From Nepenthes gracilis (lineage: Eukaryota; Streptophyta; Magnoliopsida; Caryophyllales; Nepenthaceae), in the NCBI GenBank assembly GCA_033239525.1, contig BSYO01000036.1:7214126-7278125 (forward strand): 64,000 nucleotides of DNA. The letters run 5' to 3'. Positions 55,301 through 60,269 of the stretch are shown piece after piece. The notes beneath the pieces were generated by a model. That model was not told the DNA's origin and made no database searches. It saw only the letters and a program-made list of their open reading frames with translations. A program made the position numbers and the translations under genes. How positions within the stretch are numbered: the first letter of the stretch is position 1; every line of letters starts with the position of its first letter.

Positions 55301-56178
55301 TATCCGACAAATCACGTGTGGAGGATTGGGCTACAAGTAGTCTAGAACTTCATTACCTTGTAATCTCTCTCTGTATTACCATACCAATACTATGTGGCAT
55401 GATTTAGTGGATATTGTGATGCAGGGAAAGGGAAAGTAGGGAAGGGACAGCAGAAGAAACTGAGAGGAGGGGAAGAAACAAAAGAAGGATTAGAGAGAAG
55501 ATAAGTAGAGATCATGAGAGAGAAAAGGAAATCATAATATTTAATATTTCATTTAATTTATCAAGTATCTATTCAATATTAGAGTTAAGATTCTTATATA
55601 GAGAACTTTCATCTTAGGTAAATTAGAAAATAAATGTAATTTCTTAATTAATAATATCTCAAAATTAGAAAATAATATTTCTCAAAATAAAAATAAAATA
55701 AAATCTTTTCTAAGTTAAAAATAAAATAAAATAAAATAAAATCTCACTTTCCTAAGATAAAATTAAAATAAAATCTTTTCTAATAAAAAAAAAATAAATC
55801 TCTTCTAATTTGAAGTATTTTCGATATCTGCATCATATTTATTCTTGATTGGATATAAACATCCTTTGTTTTGGTTTATCTGGTCCAACTCTTATCTAAT
55901 CCATGCACATCAAACCAAATGGTTAAGTGTTATTAACCTATTGATACTCTTAATTTGTATCATTCCCACCATAGTAACTATTATGATGCCAGCGATAAGT
56001 CGTAAATCATATGGCCTAGTCTGGTTTCATTGTTACTTGTGCATTGAAAAGTCATAATGTACATCTTATGGTTTTTTCTGATCATGGTTGCAATCTTTCT
56101 ATCTATTCTAATGGCAGGTCCTGGTGCAACAATTGGGGGTATGTGTGCTACACGTTGCTCGGGTTCATTAGCTGTGAG
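4113..56178 (+). CDS. DLD: D-lactate dehydrogenase (cytochrome), mitochondrial; 5' half, seven exons, gene continues beyond window
   Basis: This is a FAD-dependent dehydrogenase that oxidises D-lactate to pyruvate and passes electrons to cytochrome c in mitochondria; in plants it completes methylglyoxal detoxification after the glyoxalases. Exons are 4113-4375, 12569-12671, 28844-28944, 31193-31241, 31874-31966, 52947-53061 and 56118-56178. Joined, they read without a stop for 261 codons plus 2 bases, roughly 45% of the family's usual ~570 residues. An Arg/Ser-rich presequence (residues 1-45) and a hydrophobic stretch (about 50-70) precede the conserved [18 protein letters not shown] segment. 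The FAD-binding PCMH-type core follows, with [27 protein letters not shown] and [18 protein letters not shown]. All introns are GT..AG. The flavin core's second half, the substrate domain and the C-terminus lie beyond 64000. Identification rests on remembered similarity to plant DLD and is firm; exon ends are set by phase and splice consensus. Confidence 0.95.
4376..4736 (+). other. Start of DLD intron 1 with (CT)n tract
   Basis: The donor GTGAGATAAT is followed 20 bases later by a (CT)n run at 4395-4418. The rest up to the MITE-like repeat shows no recognisable feature. ORFs on both strands here are products of the simple repeat or exon shadows. Confidence 0.8.
4737..5036 (-). mobile_element. 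GATA-rich MITE-like repeat, copy 1
   Basis: About 300 bp with ATGGATGAAAAT at one end and a related inverted form (ATTTGTATCAATGG) at the other. The interior is built from GATA/GATATT/GGCCAATAT-type words. It is the reverse complement of the copies at 17403, 37635 and 58316. It has no coding capacity. Confidence 0.6.
5037..5583 (+). other. Intron 1 stretch, possible degraded solo LTR
   Basis: It contains a TATATAAAGG box at about 5260 followed by about 250 bases of GA-rich then T-rich sequence ending near TTCTCCACA at about 5481, an LTR-like layout (promoter, R, U5). Ends and target duplication could not be found, so this is only a suggestion. Confidence 0.25.
5584..5588. repeat. Target-site duplication TGCAG (left)
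   Basis: Identical to 11068-11072 on the far side of the Gypsy element. The two copies mark the insertion point in DLD intron 1. Confidence 0.85.
5589..6029 (-). repeat. Gypsy 3' LTR (left copy)
   Basis: It starts TGGTGCCGAT and ends CCCGTAACA on the + strand. The polyprotein frame runs about 109 bp into it before stopping at 5921. Confidence 0.92.
5921..6727 (-). pseudogene. Gypsy integrase C-terminus plus chromodomain
   Basis: A 268-codon open segment: integrase tail (residues 1-170, with [20 protein letters not shown] and [12 protein letters not shown]) followed by a chromodomain at about residues 178-226 ([40 protein letters not shown]). The chromodomain defines the element as a chromovirus; in this family it steers insertion by reading histone marks. 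The frame ends inside the 3' LTR. Confidence 0.9.
6527..7492 (-). pseudogene. Gypsy integrase
   Basis: The HHCC zinc region reads [19 protein letters not shown] and [11 protein letters not shown], then a CPTC pair at about 7188. A stop lies between 7193 and the catalytic core. The core has [11 protein letters not shown] (first Asp), [11 protein letters not shown] (second Asp) and [15 protein letters not shown] (the Glu region) between 7123 and 6790. The second open part (6727 onward) has [20 protein letters not shown] and AVYGRPSP. It is inactive because of stops. Confidence 0.87.
7530..8038 (-). pseudogene. Gypsy RNase H region
   Basis: Minus-strand frames include an [16 protein letters not shown] block (about 7870-7850) and the open segment 7742-7539, which starts [20 protein letters not shown] and continues [10 protein letters not shown], the usual end of the Gypsy RNase H. 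A frame change follows, then [23 protein letters not shown] text at about 7590-7540. Confidence 0.8.
8050..9032 (-). pseudogene. Gypsy reverse transcriptase, heavily broken
   Basis: The open part 9032-8724 encodes the RT lead-in ([37 protein letters not shown]). Beyond its stop, recognisable RT blocks occur in shifting frames: [29 protein letters not shown] (about 8600), and [20 protein letters not shown] (about 8540-8470). Stops interrupt every few codons, so no functional enzyme can be made. Confidence 0.85.
9093..9401 (-). pseudogene. Gypsy aspartic protease region
   Basis: [13 protein letters not shown] carries the retroviral-type D-S/T-G active site (codons at about 9369-9355), followed by [17 protein letters not shown] and [11 protein letters not shown], all standard for plant Gypsy proteases. 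Stop codons separate it from gag and from RT. Confidence 0.87.
9561..10607 (-). pseudogene. Gypsy gag (capsid) with an internal stop
   Basis: The ATG at 10607-10605 (minus) lies 20 bases inside the leader and begins [20 protein letters not shown], a helical N-terminus. An in-frame TAG at 10436-10434 (codon 58, in an S-stop-G context) is a likely CAG to TAG transition. Downstream in the same frame is a 270-residue capsid-like segment with [31 protein letters not shown] and the LxKLxQxxTVxxYMVKFE pattern typical of plant Gypsy gag. It ends [12 protein letters not shown] before a further stop. Confidence 0.85.
10627..11067 (-). repeat. Gypsy 5' LTR (right copy)
   Basis: It starts TGGTACCGAT and ends CCCGTAACA on the + strand, the same length as its partner. 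The leader and gag start codon lie immediately to its left (minus-strand downstream). Confidence 0.92.
11073..12568 (+). other. DLD intron 1, unique 3' portion
   Basis: Host intron sequence resumes after the Gypsy target duplication. A (GA)n run lies at 12402-12419. No coding or RNA feature was recognised; small ORFs here are not supported. The branch/polypyrimidine region precedes the acceptor at 12568. Confidence 0.7.
12569..12671 (+). CDS. DLD: DLD exon 2
   Basis: The acceptor is TTTTACTCAG/ACAT and the donor GGA/GTATGT. It encodes [19 protein letters not shown] followed by [15 protein letters not shown], the linker between presequence and flavin domain (family form GGKDSTE..VKG..K..P.ELI..LK). 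It completes the split Gly codon of exon 1 and ends in phase 0. Confidence 0.93.
12672..13080 (+). other. Start of DLD intron 2
   Basis: Donor GTATGT, then AT-rich unique sequence. No feature seen. Confidence 0.7.
13081..13929. mobile_element. Possible solo LTR of a Gypsy element
   Basis: It begins TGTAACGCCTGGGCCCC, the classic start of many plant Tekay/Del-type LTRs, just after TACAT (13076-13080); TACAT recurs at 13930-13934. The proposed 849-bp element would end CCACC rather than CA, so the right boundary is weak. No coding region is present. Confidence 0.4.
13985..14173. repeat. Long polypyrimidine tract ending in CAG
   Basis: About 190 bases almost entirely C/T, ending TCTCTTTCTATCTCAG. 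It resembles an exaggerated splice-acceptor tract. The Phe/Leu-rich ORF across it (13968-14192) is a composition artefact. Confidence 0.8.
14266..14516 (-). repeat. Copia A 3' LTR (left)
   Basis: It starts TGTTGGAAGATTGAATTC and matches 26771-27020 along its length, including GCCATAATT.GATGGACTGATTATG. The right end (ATTGAGA) is mutated from the expected CA terminus. No target duplication could be recognised. Confidence 0.82.
14517..14694 (-). pseudogene. Copia A polyprotein C-terminus (last part of RNase H)
   Basis: Minus-strand frames give the typical Copia ending: [11 protein letters not shown] followed by [17 protein letters not shown], then the polypurine tract. The upstream half of the same RNase H lies to the right of the plastid insertion, at 17112 onward. 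Confidence 0.75.
14770..14861 (+). pseudogene. rpl36: Plastid rpl36 pseudogene
   Basis: It starts [17 protein letters not shown] and ends with the KQRQG-type C-terminus. 92 bp remain of the usual 114; about 22 bp are missing in the middle with a frameshift. In plastids the product is ribosomal protein bL36, a small zinc-binding protein. Here it is a nuclear relic with no targeting sequence. Confidence 0.85.
14971..15363 (+). pseudogene. rps11: Plastid rps11 pseudogene
   Basis: It begins ATGGCAAAACCTATA (MAKPI), has an early TGA and several later stops and frameshifts, and ends at the normal C-terminal stop (R-C-V-stop, family RRV). Recognisable segments include [26 protein letters not shown] and RPPKKRC. 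393 bp remain of about 417, with about 24 bp lost near the start. The plastid product is 30S protein uS11. Confidence 0.9.
15427..15973 (+). pseudogene. rpoA: Plastid rpoA pseudogene, 5' half only
   Basis: It starts ATGGTTTGAGAGAAA (family MVRE, Arg codon now TGA). It has further stops, then a 129-codon open stretch at 15589-15978 with [40 protein letters not shown] and [11 protein letters not shown]. It is cut after codon ~182 of ~337, so the C-terminal domain of the plastid RNA polymerase alpha subunit is absent. Mutations to stop codons and the lack of a plastid context make it non-functional. Confidence 0.9.
15976..17106 (+). mobile_element. Solo LTR, TGATG-family copy 1
   Basis: 1131 bp with inverted ends TGATGGGTAC / GTACACATCA, flanked by a perfect GAAGT duplication at 15971-15975 and 17107-17111. 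No internal coding region. It is much richer in G/C than its surroundings and has a CCATAAAAGC TATA-like box at about 16486. The target site sits exactly at the junction of the plastid insertion and Copia A. It shares end sequences with the solo LTR at 44499-45426. The parent element is unknown. Confidence 0.9.
17112..17402 (-). pseudogene. Copia A RNase H, first half
   Basis: Minus-strand frames read [24 protein letters not shown] text, a [20 protein letters not shown] segment and [13 protein letters not shown], matching the Copia RNase H pattern (VSxSSxExEY.A.., LxxDNxSAIxIAxNP). It continues across the plastid insertion at about 14690. Confidence 0.75.
17403..17670 (+). mobile_element. GATA-rich MITE-like repeat, copy 2
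   Basis: 268 bp inside Copia A. Left end ATTAATGCAAATATCAGTC, right end GTTATTTTCATTCGT. The interior is rich in TGATATTGATA-type words and includes a GCGATCGCGATCGAG patch. It aligns end to end with copy 4. Confidence 0.7.
17671..19300 (-). pseudogene. Copia A reverse transcriptase and integrase tail
   Basis: [10 protein letters not shown] (YxDD catalytic motif) lies at about 18180-18145 on the minus strand. The RT entry segment is at 18838-18623 ([15 protein letters not shown] and following residues, family Y.EA....W...M..E). Stops and frameshifts are frequent. Copia RT normally copies element RNA to DNA; this copy cannot. Confidence 0.8.
19301..21794 (-). pseudogene. Copia A integrase, protease and gag remnants
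   Basis: A CFNCKK zinc-knuckle half lies at about 20550-20536 within the open frame 20616-20422. Antisense gag-like text continues to about 21000. Between 19301 and 20400 only scattered Copia integrase-like words can be read. A purine-rich AAGAGAGAGAGGG lies at about 21760 near the Copia B insertion point. Confidence 0.6.
21795..22027 (-). repeat. Copia B 3' LTR (left)
   Basis: It aligns with 26416-26651. The left end is mutated (TATCAAAC against TGTTAAAT) and the right end is TTGACA. It is followed by the minus-strand polypurine tract. Confidence 0.87.
22028..23326 (-). pseudogene. Copia B RNase H and reverse transcriptase
   Basis: Near the left LTR the minus strand reads [17 protein letters not shown], the Copia C-terminal pattern. 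[13 protein letters not shown] at about 22995-22955 is the RT catalytic block with Tyr replaced by His. Confidence 0.75.
23327..23540. repeat. 106-bp tandem duplication inside Copia B
   Basis: Units 23327-23432 and 23433-23538 both begin GTCTCTGGTACATAAAGTTG and differ at only a few bases. The antisense ORFs across it contain the same ~35 residues twice. Confidence 0.92.
24137..25131 (-). pseudogene. Copia B GAG-pre-integrase and gag zinc-knuckle region
   Basis: 24493-24137 encodes [18 protein letters not shown], then [20 protein letters not shown] and [20 protein letters not shown], a clear GAG-pre-integrase domain running into the integrase start (Cys of the zinc pair lost to Tyr). Upstream, 25131-24928 retains frames of a CCHC knuckle region. 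Together they make the element's type certain. Confidence 0.87.
25132..26401 (-). pseudogene. Copia B gag and leader
   Basis: Broken frames between the zinc knuckle and the PBS. Expected position of gag, but no conserved block was read with confidence. Contains AGAGAGAGAGAGACAC at about 25838. Confidence 0.5.
26416..26651 (-). repeat. Copia B 5' LTR (right)
   Basis: It begins TGTTAAATTAG and ends TTTGACTAATA, next to the PBS. Confidence 0.87.
26771..27020 (-). repeat. Copia A 5' LTR (right)
   Basis: It starts TGTTAGAAGATTAAATTC on the + strand, directly beside a degraded TGGTATCAGAG-type PBS on the minus strand. Confidence 0.82.
27021..28843 (+). other. DLD intron 2, unique 3' portion
   Basis: Host intron after Copia A. 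T-rich, with no recognisable repeat or coding feature. Acceptor TTGGACAG at 28836-28843. Confidence 0.65.
28844..28944 (+). CDS. DLD: DLD exon 3
   Basis: The acceptor is TTGGACAG/GATAAC and the donor CCAAG/GTTGGA, a weak donor lacking the usual purine at +3. It encodes [15 protein letters not shown] and [17 protein letters not shown], the signature that opens the FAD-binding domain in DLD proteins. The exon ends two bases into an Arg codon. A degenerate copy of its 3' end and donor lies 78 bp downstream. Confidence 0.95.
28945..31192 (+). other. DLD intron 3
   Basis: 2.25 kb without recognisable TE. A degenerate copy of the exon 3 end and donor lies at about 29000-29045. Otherwise nothing seen. 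Confidence 0.7.
28999..29045 (+). repeat. Degenerate tandem copy of exon 3 3' end and donor
   Basis: GTGGTTGTTTTTCCAAGGCT at 29006 repeats GTGGTTATTTTTCCAAGGTT at 28928, followed by similar GGAAA..TTTTTTxCC(C/T)TT sequence in both. Period 78 bp. The copy carries GC instead of GT at the donor position. Confidence 0.75.
31193..31241 (+). CDS. DLD: DLD exon 4 (49-bp microexon-sized)
   Basis: The acceptor is GGCATGCAG/ATCTGAG and the donor CATAAG/GTCTGG. It encodes [17 protein letters not shown], a helix of the PCMH fold. At 49 bp it was found only by phase and homology. A poly-T run follows the donor at about 31250-31268. Confidence 0.93.
31242..31873 (+). other. DLD intron 4
   Basis: 632 bp, the only ordinary-sized intron in the window. 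T-rich, with poly-T runs at about 31250-31268 and 31661-31674. No other feature. Confidence 0.75.
31874..31966 (+). CDS. DLD: DLD exon 5 (FAD-binding loop)
   Basis: The acceptor is TGAGCAG/ATTCCA and the donor ATGAAG/GTATGA; phase 0 at both ends, 31 codons. It encodes [19 protein letters not shown] and then [12 protein letters not shown]. The YGGxTSxEGH loop is the pyrophosphate-contacting segment of the flavin site in this oxidase family. Confidence 0.96.
31967..35640 (+). other. DLD intron 5, 5' portion
   Basis: Mostly unique AT-rich sequence. A (CT)n run followed by T and G runs lies at about 35095-35128 and an A-run of ~14 at about 35526. No coding feature is supported. Confidence 0.6.
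35641..36205. other. Unclassified richer-GC block in intron 5
   Basis: A ~550-bp stretch with many GAGTGTC/GGATGTC-like words and a TTTTATAGGGG box at its left. It stands out from the AT-rich flanks and reads like an LTR of unknown type, but no ends or partner copy were found. Confidence 0.3.
36757..37128. repeat. Tandem repeat, period about 215 bp
   Basis: About 36757-36905 and 36972-37128 share ACAATAGTC.GTACATAAAC, a GAAAACTCT.CAC.AATA block and a TTTTATATTTTCTCAAA block in the same order. Surrounding sequence (36206-37540) is AT-rich and unclassified. Confidence 0.8.
37540..38975. repeat. Direct repeat R1 (about 1.2 kb plus an inserted MITE-like copy)
   Basis: It aligns with 49085-50310: shared ACAAGTAAT.AAGTGATAA near the start, CCTAATATTATCTAAA, TGACAATxxxGAT in the middle, and CTTTCCAACAA.ACCGATTAA at the end. 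No coding region. The pair encloses Copia F and could be the LTRs of a large degraded element or a segmental duplication. Confidence 0.75.
37635..37885 (+). mobile_element. GATA-rich MITE-like repeat, copy 3
   Basis: About 250 bp present in R1 and absent at the matching place in R2. It begins AAATGAAAATATTGGCC and ends GATATTCTCTTCCA, with the family's CGATATT-rich interior. Confidence 0.7.
38976..39543. other. Sequence between R1 and Copia F
   Basis: AT-rich, no recognisable feature. If R1/R2 are LTRs this would be internal sequence of that element. Confidence 0.5.
39544..39978 (-). repeat. Copia F 3' LTR (left)
   Basis: Aligns with 47024-47437, e.g. GATGGATAAAACCATG and ATGGTGGTTA.CTG.. 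stretches; ends AATCCAACA. Confidence 0.88.
41907..42098 (-). pseudogene. Copia F reverse transcriptase fragment
   Basis: [16 protein letters not shown] on the minus strand is the Copia RT catalytic block (YxDD..GN/D), preceded by residues matching the RT segment that usually reads DPCVY.R. It is the only well-kept domain of element F. Confidence 0.82.
42099..44498 (-). pseudogene. Copia F integrase/protease region, decayed
   Basis: Expected location of integrase and protease upstream of the RT block. No conserved motif could be read with confidence. Confidence 0.4.
44499..45426 (-). mobile_element. Solo LTR, TGATG-family copy 2
   Basis: 928 bp with ends TGATGCGTTC / GGACCCATCA and a perfect GATAG duplication at 44494-44498 and 45427-45431. 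On the minus strand it begins TGATGGGTCC...ATATGGGCTGAC, closely matching the start of the solo LTR at 15976, so it is the same family in the opposite orientation. GC-rich relative to its host, Copia F. Confidence 0.9.
45427..47023 (-). pseudogene. Copia F gag and leader, decayed
   Basis: Expected gag position between the solo LTR and the PBS. No conserved motif recognised. A short G/C-richer patch at 46255-46375 stands out. Confidence 0.4.
47024..47437 (-). repeat. Copia F 5' LTR (right)
   Basis: Begins TGATGGATAAAACC one base after the PBS and ends AATCCAACA. Confidence 0.88.
47438..49084. other. Sequence between Copia F and R2
   Basis: Contains a 108-codon minus ORF (48534-48208) with no recognised family. 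It could be internal sequence of an R1/R2 element. No further claim. Confidence 0.4.
49085..50310. repeat. Direct repeat R2 (partner of R1)
   Basis: Same layout as R1 without the MITE-like insertion, and with a (TTC)n run at 49924-49948. It gives the empty-site comparison for the insertion at 37635-37885. Confidence 0.75.
49924..49948. repeat. (TTC)n microsatellite
   Basis: Eight consecutive TTC units within R2. Confidence 0.9.
50311..51217. other. Intron 5, unclassified AT-rich stretch
   Basis: No gene or recognisable TE domain seen. Confidence 0.5.
51218..51363. repeat. 73-bp tandem duplication
   Basis: Units 51218-51290 and 51291-51363 both run from ATAACTCCAAAA to AATTGTCCCCAAATTATTTA, differing at a handful of bases. 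Confidence 0.9.
51364..51969. other. Intron 5, unclassified stretch
   Basis: Holds a 63-codon minus ORF (51595-51404) without a recognised family. Otherwise nothing seen. Confidence 0.5.
51970..52306. mobile_element. MITE-like element with TGTTTGG-type inverted ends
   Basis: 337 bp. The left end TGTTTGGTTATTAGAATGG and the reverse complement of the right end (TGTTTGCTTGGATGGAATTC) match over about 25 bases, and GGAATAA words recur throughout on both strands. No coding capacity. The target duplication is not clear. Confidence 0.65.
52307..52830 (+). other. Intron 5, near 3' end
   Basis: Unique sequence with no recognised feature. Confidence 0.5.
52831..52895 (+). repeat. Degenerate tandem copy of the exon 6 acceptor and first codons
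   Basis: TTAACT...TTATCGAGCATTAAATTG, then GAAGACATG.ATGT, mirrors TTAACT...TTGCAGAGCATTAAATC and GAGGACATGGATGT at 52930-52990. In the exon 6 frame it reads [13 protein letters not shown] and then TAG, against [14 protein letters not shown]. An AG still precedes the SIK codons. Confidence 0.75.
52947..53061 (+). CDS. DLD: DLD exon 6
   Basis: The acceptor is CTTATTGCAG/AGCATT and the donor CCTG/GTCAGT. It encodes [20 protein letters not shown] and [18 protein letters not shown]. This part of the flavin domain matches the family pattern VxPGxxxxxLxxxLxxxGLxFPxDP. It is separated from exon 5 by a 21-kb intron full of retroelements. A degenerate, stop-containing copy of its acceptor and first codons lies about 100 bp upstream. 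Confidence 0.96.
53062..56117 (+). other. DLD intron 6
   Basis: 3.06 kb. 53062-54270 looks unique. 54270-54850 has an LTR-like feel without provable ends. 54882-55020 has imperfect minisatellite units. 55430-55530 is strongly purine-rich. 55670-55800 is AAAATA-rich simple sequence. Confidence 0.6.
54880..55020. repeat. Imperfect minisatellite, three units
   Basis: CATGAGTGGAGCC (54882), CATGCGTGGAGCC (54932) and CATGTATGGAGCT (54971), each followed by a TGCACxTxTG-like segment. Spacing is about 50 and 39 bases. Confidence 0.7.
56118..56178 (+). CDS. DLD: DLD exon 7 (last exon in window)
   Basis: The acceptor is AATGGCAG/GTCCTG and the donor GTGAG/GTACTT. It encodes [21 protein letters not shown], the glycine-rich flavin-contacting segment (family form [25 protein letters not shown]). 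The next residues should be YGTMRDN; no exon encoding them was found between 56179 and 64000, so intron 7 exceeds 7.8 kb. Confidence 0.95.
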
Positions 56179-56489
56179 GTACTTTCCTATCTCCTTTGAC
56201 CATGATTAATGAATTATGAAGGGCTGTATTTGTATTTATTCTTCTTATCAGTGTTGAAGCAATTTGAGGCAAAGAAACTTTCAGAAAAAAATTGCTGGTA
56301 TGGATTGAGTTTGCTGGAATGCCAACCTAGTTTGTAATATTGTGATTTTCTGTCTGCTGCTGCTGTCTTCTCATGGTACTCTTGTTTTTTGACAAAATAA
56401 AATCAATCATTCTATGACCTGCTGGTATGGACAGAAACATATAGACTGACATGTTCTCTATTTATTTTCCTTCACTTGTGAATGTAGTT
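56179..56489 (+). other. Start of DLD intron 7
   Basis: Donor GTACTTTCC followed by unique sequence. Nothing else seen. Confidence 0.7.
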
Positions 56490-57180
56490 AGGTAGCACGG
56501 ACACTTTTTCAGGCTCAAAGTGTTGGTGTCCGACATGTATCGGACACCGAGAAGGCTTGGACACGTGTCAGATACGCTTTAACACGGATTAATTTATTTT
56601 TTTTATCCGACGTATTTCGGACACGCTCCGGATATTTCCCGACATGTTTTGGACACATTTCGGACATGTCCTGACACGTTTTGGACACCCTCTGGACATG
56701 CTGACACATTGAGTAATTTTTTAATTTTTTAAAAACTGCGGCTATTTTGTAAATTTTCAAAAATGTGGGTTATTTTATAATTTTAAAAATTTAAAATCGT
56801 ACCACTCTTTCATTTTTGTTAATAGTCCCTACTCTCTAGGATTAACTTACAGTCAAGAGAGATTCCTTTCACAGTAGGTGATACTTTTCTTTAAATTTTC
56901 ATAGGATACAAACTTATGACTTGAGAAAGAAAAGACAAATATGGAGGTGAAGTAAATGAAGGTGATAACACAGCTGATCTTTCGTGTAATAATAATTTAA
57001 TTTCTTCATTACAAATGAAGGTGAAACCCAAAAATCGAGTATAAAAAGTAGCGTTTATCAATTAAAAAATTATAAACCATAATTTTAGTTTACGTGCCCC
57101 GAATGTGTCGGGTCCTTAATTTTTAAAAAATAGTCTGTCGGTGTCATGTCGTGTCCCATGTTAGTGTTTGTGCTTCATAG
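56490..57180. mobile_element. Foldback/MITE-like element built of GGACAC/GACATG words
   Basis: About 690 bp. Left end GTAGCACGGACAC and the reverse complement of the right end GAAGCACAAACAC form terminal inverted repeats. The left 200 bp is a degenerate array of GGACACG and CGGACATGT words. The interior is plain AT-rich DNA. No coding capacity. Confidence 0.65.
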
Positions 57181-57325
57181 GAATTTAGGAAAGATTTGAA
57201 CGTACAAGTGGTTTATTCTTGAGAAAGTTGCACAGATGGCACTTATGTTTTGGCTTTGGACTTATTTTATTTGTAGAAGTAGTAGGAGCAACAATAACAT
57301 GTATAAAGTCACAAGTTTTATTAAG

Positions 57326-57452
57326 TGCAATAAGCTGTATGAGTTGGTGGAAAACCCTATATCTATGAGTTATGAGAATGTACTTATATATACATTTACG
57401 AACTTTGTATGGTGACTAAAATACCATTCACTAAGGTTTTTTTATTTTAACA
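57326..57452 (-). repeat. Copia C 3' LTR (left)
   Basis: Ends TTTATTTTAACA on the + strand next to the polypurine tract (TTGAGAAGGAA on the minus strand). Confidence 0.75.
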
Positions 57453-58315
57453 TTCCTTCTCAAGCTGAAATATAGATATTGATCATACCCAACTTATTAC
57501 AAATGTATGCTACTCGACTTCTAATTAGAGACTTTGTGAACTTATTAGCTAATTAATCTCTAGTTCTCACGTATCTAACATGAACAAGGCCTTATTGTAG
57601 CTTCTTATAAACAAAGTGACAAATCACTTCTATATGTTTTGTATGTTTGTGGAAAATCGAATTTAATGTTATATGAATCGCTGTCTGATTGTTACACTAT
57701 AATGAGATGGTCTAGAACTCTCATATCCATGTGATTTAAGTAACTATTTGAGCCACATTACTTTATATGTAACTTGGGTTAACACACGATATTTTGATTC
57801 AGCCATTGACCGAGTAACTATATTCTGTTTGTTACTCTTTCATGATATACATTTCCGCCTACAAACACGCAATATCCCACAATAGACTTGCAGTCATACA
57901 ATGATCCAGCCTAGTTCACATCAAAGTGCCCTTCTACTCGAGTGTGGCTGTGATCATTATAAAGTAGGTTGCATCCTAGTGAACCTTTGAGGTGTCTAAT
58001 ATATGCATAACAATCTCCCAATGTGGAACACGAGAAGTCAAAAAATGATGGAATATTTGGTCGGGTTACCGCCAAATAATTCTATTTTTAACTAAATGAC
58101 GATATTCCTTTGTCTCACTCGAATGGTGTTGCATCTAGTATATCTATATCTCAAAATAAATCAAGTGTGTGCTTTATTTGTGGGAGGAATATGTTGCAAG
58201 TATACCGTGCAACCTCAATATCGATAAAGTACCATAAACTCCCAAGGTCCTTAATATGAAATTGACACTAAAAGAACATTTTAAGGTCTACAGTACCCAT
58301 AATATCACTATTACT

Positions 58316-58583
58316 ATGGATAGAAATATCAGTTGATACAATACGTATGAGTTGGTATGTATCAATATTAAGCTCTTTAATACCGATATTTTCATACTAT
58401 GATAATATCATGATATGTTTTATATCGGTTGACAAAGTTGATATATCAGCTGACATGGCCTTGTTAGCTTATAATTTTTAAAACTTTTTTGTCACATATA
58501 TTCGATATTGATTCATGTCTAATATGTCTGATATTGATATGATTGCGATTAATACCAATACCAATACCGTTATTTTCATCCAT
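58316..58583 (+). mobile_element. GATA-rich MITE-like repeat, copy 4
   Basis: 268 bp with inverted ends ATGGATAGAAATATC / ATTTTCATCCAT. The clearest copy for the family's ends. Inserted in the RT region of Copia C. Confidence 0.72.
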
Positions 58584-60269
58584 GATCACCGGTGATCATA
58601 GTATCATTCATATATACATGGGAAATATACTTGACATTAGAAAGGTGATAGAGCAAAGAATGATTGCTTTAATTACGAGAATGACTAAACTTAAGAACAA
58701 TTTTATTGAACTGACTGAATTAGGCCCGTGGAGATTGTTTCAAGCCATATAATGACCTTTTCAATTTGTAAACAAGACCAAACTCCACCTGAGTGATAAA
58801 TGCAAGTTGTTGCTTAAGATAGATTTTTTTGAAGATCTCCATGGAAAAAGATATTCTTGGCATCTAGCTAGTGTAAAAGCCAATGACAAATAGCAGCCAA
58901 AGCCATAAAAAGGTGAACAAATATCAATTCTGCAACAAGAGAAAATGTATTAGTATAGTCCACACTATAAATATGAACATATCCCTTGGCTACCAAACAA
59001 ATCTTTAGTAGATTAATTGAACTGTACAATTAACTTTTATCGTGTACACCCATTTACAATCGATGTGTTTCTTCCCTAAAGGTAAGGGAATTAGATCCCA
59101 AGTGTGATTTTGCTTGAGTGTTGATATTTCTTCCTTCATAGCTACTCGGCAACTAGGATAAGAGATTGCCTAAGACATTTGGTGTAAAACATGAGTCCAA
59201 AGCAAATACAAAAGCATGAAGTGAAGATTTGATACTAGTATAACAAATAGTAGCAGATAAAGGATATTGATGCAATTATGGTGACCTTATTTGAGCACAA
59301 TTGGAAGGTTTAAATTTATAACTAACTCGATAGCTGTGGGATCTATAGGCTAGGGGATCAACTTTGTAGGGGCCAGCTCAGGAGCATACAGGAGAGGACC
59401 CAAACACCATACGAGGATCATGGACATAGGTGTGCTTCACCGGATCAAGTGGTGCATGAGGTGAGGACACAACTTGATGGGCATCACAATAGATAAGAAA
59501 CTTATCATGAGGGGTGACATTATACGTGGGAGTGGAAAGAAACTCTTAGAAAGAAAAGGGAGTCGATTCCTAAAACGAAATATTAGAGGACATAGGAAAA
59601 TCGGCCTAAGTTAGGTGAGAAATATCGATACTCGTTTTGAGTATTCGGGTATCCTAGAAAAATACGTCTAAGTAACTTGGCATCTAGTTTAGTCACGTGA
59701 TGGTGAACGTCTTGAACGTAGTATATACAACTATATGATCAGAGGAACTATATAAAGAATTGTGAGGAAACAACATATGATGTTGGATACCCCTTTGAAG
59801 CACAATCAAGGGTATACGATTGATAAGATAACAAGTTGTTGAAATTGCCTCTCTCTAGAAATATTTTGGAACTCTTTTATGGAATAGAAGAGCTCTTGCC
59901 ACTTCTAAAAGGTGAAGGTTTGTGGTTAAGGAGAGAACCTTCACAAAGGAGCTATTAGCTAAAGTAAATGCAGGTAAAGTTGAATGTGTCCAATAATAGG
60001 ATAATACACCTGAGGTTCTCGTCATATGATCAAATGCACTAGAATCAATAAAATAAGTATGAGATGATGTTTAGAGACAAGTAGCGGGGTTACGTACCTA
60101 AACAAGGGGAGCAATAGATGTAGCTATGCTAGTAAGAAGACGTGGGTAGTCTTCCGCGGATAATGTAATAGTTTCATTTGTTAAAGGGTTAGGAGGAGCA
60201 AGTAAGGTATTACTATTACTTCCAGAAGCAATAGTAGCATATTGCATAGATGGCGCAACAAGTTTTCCA

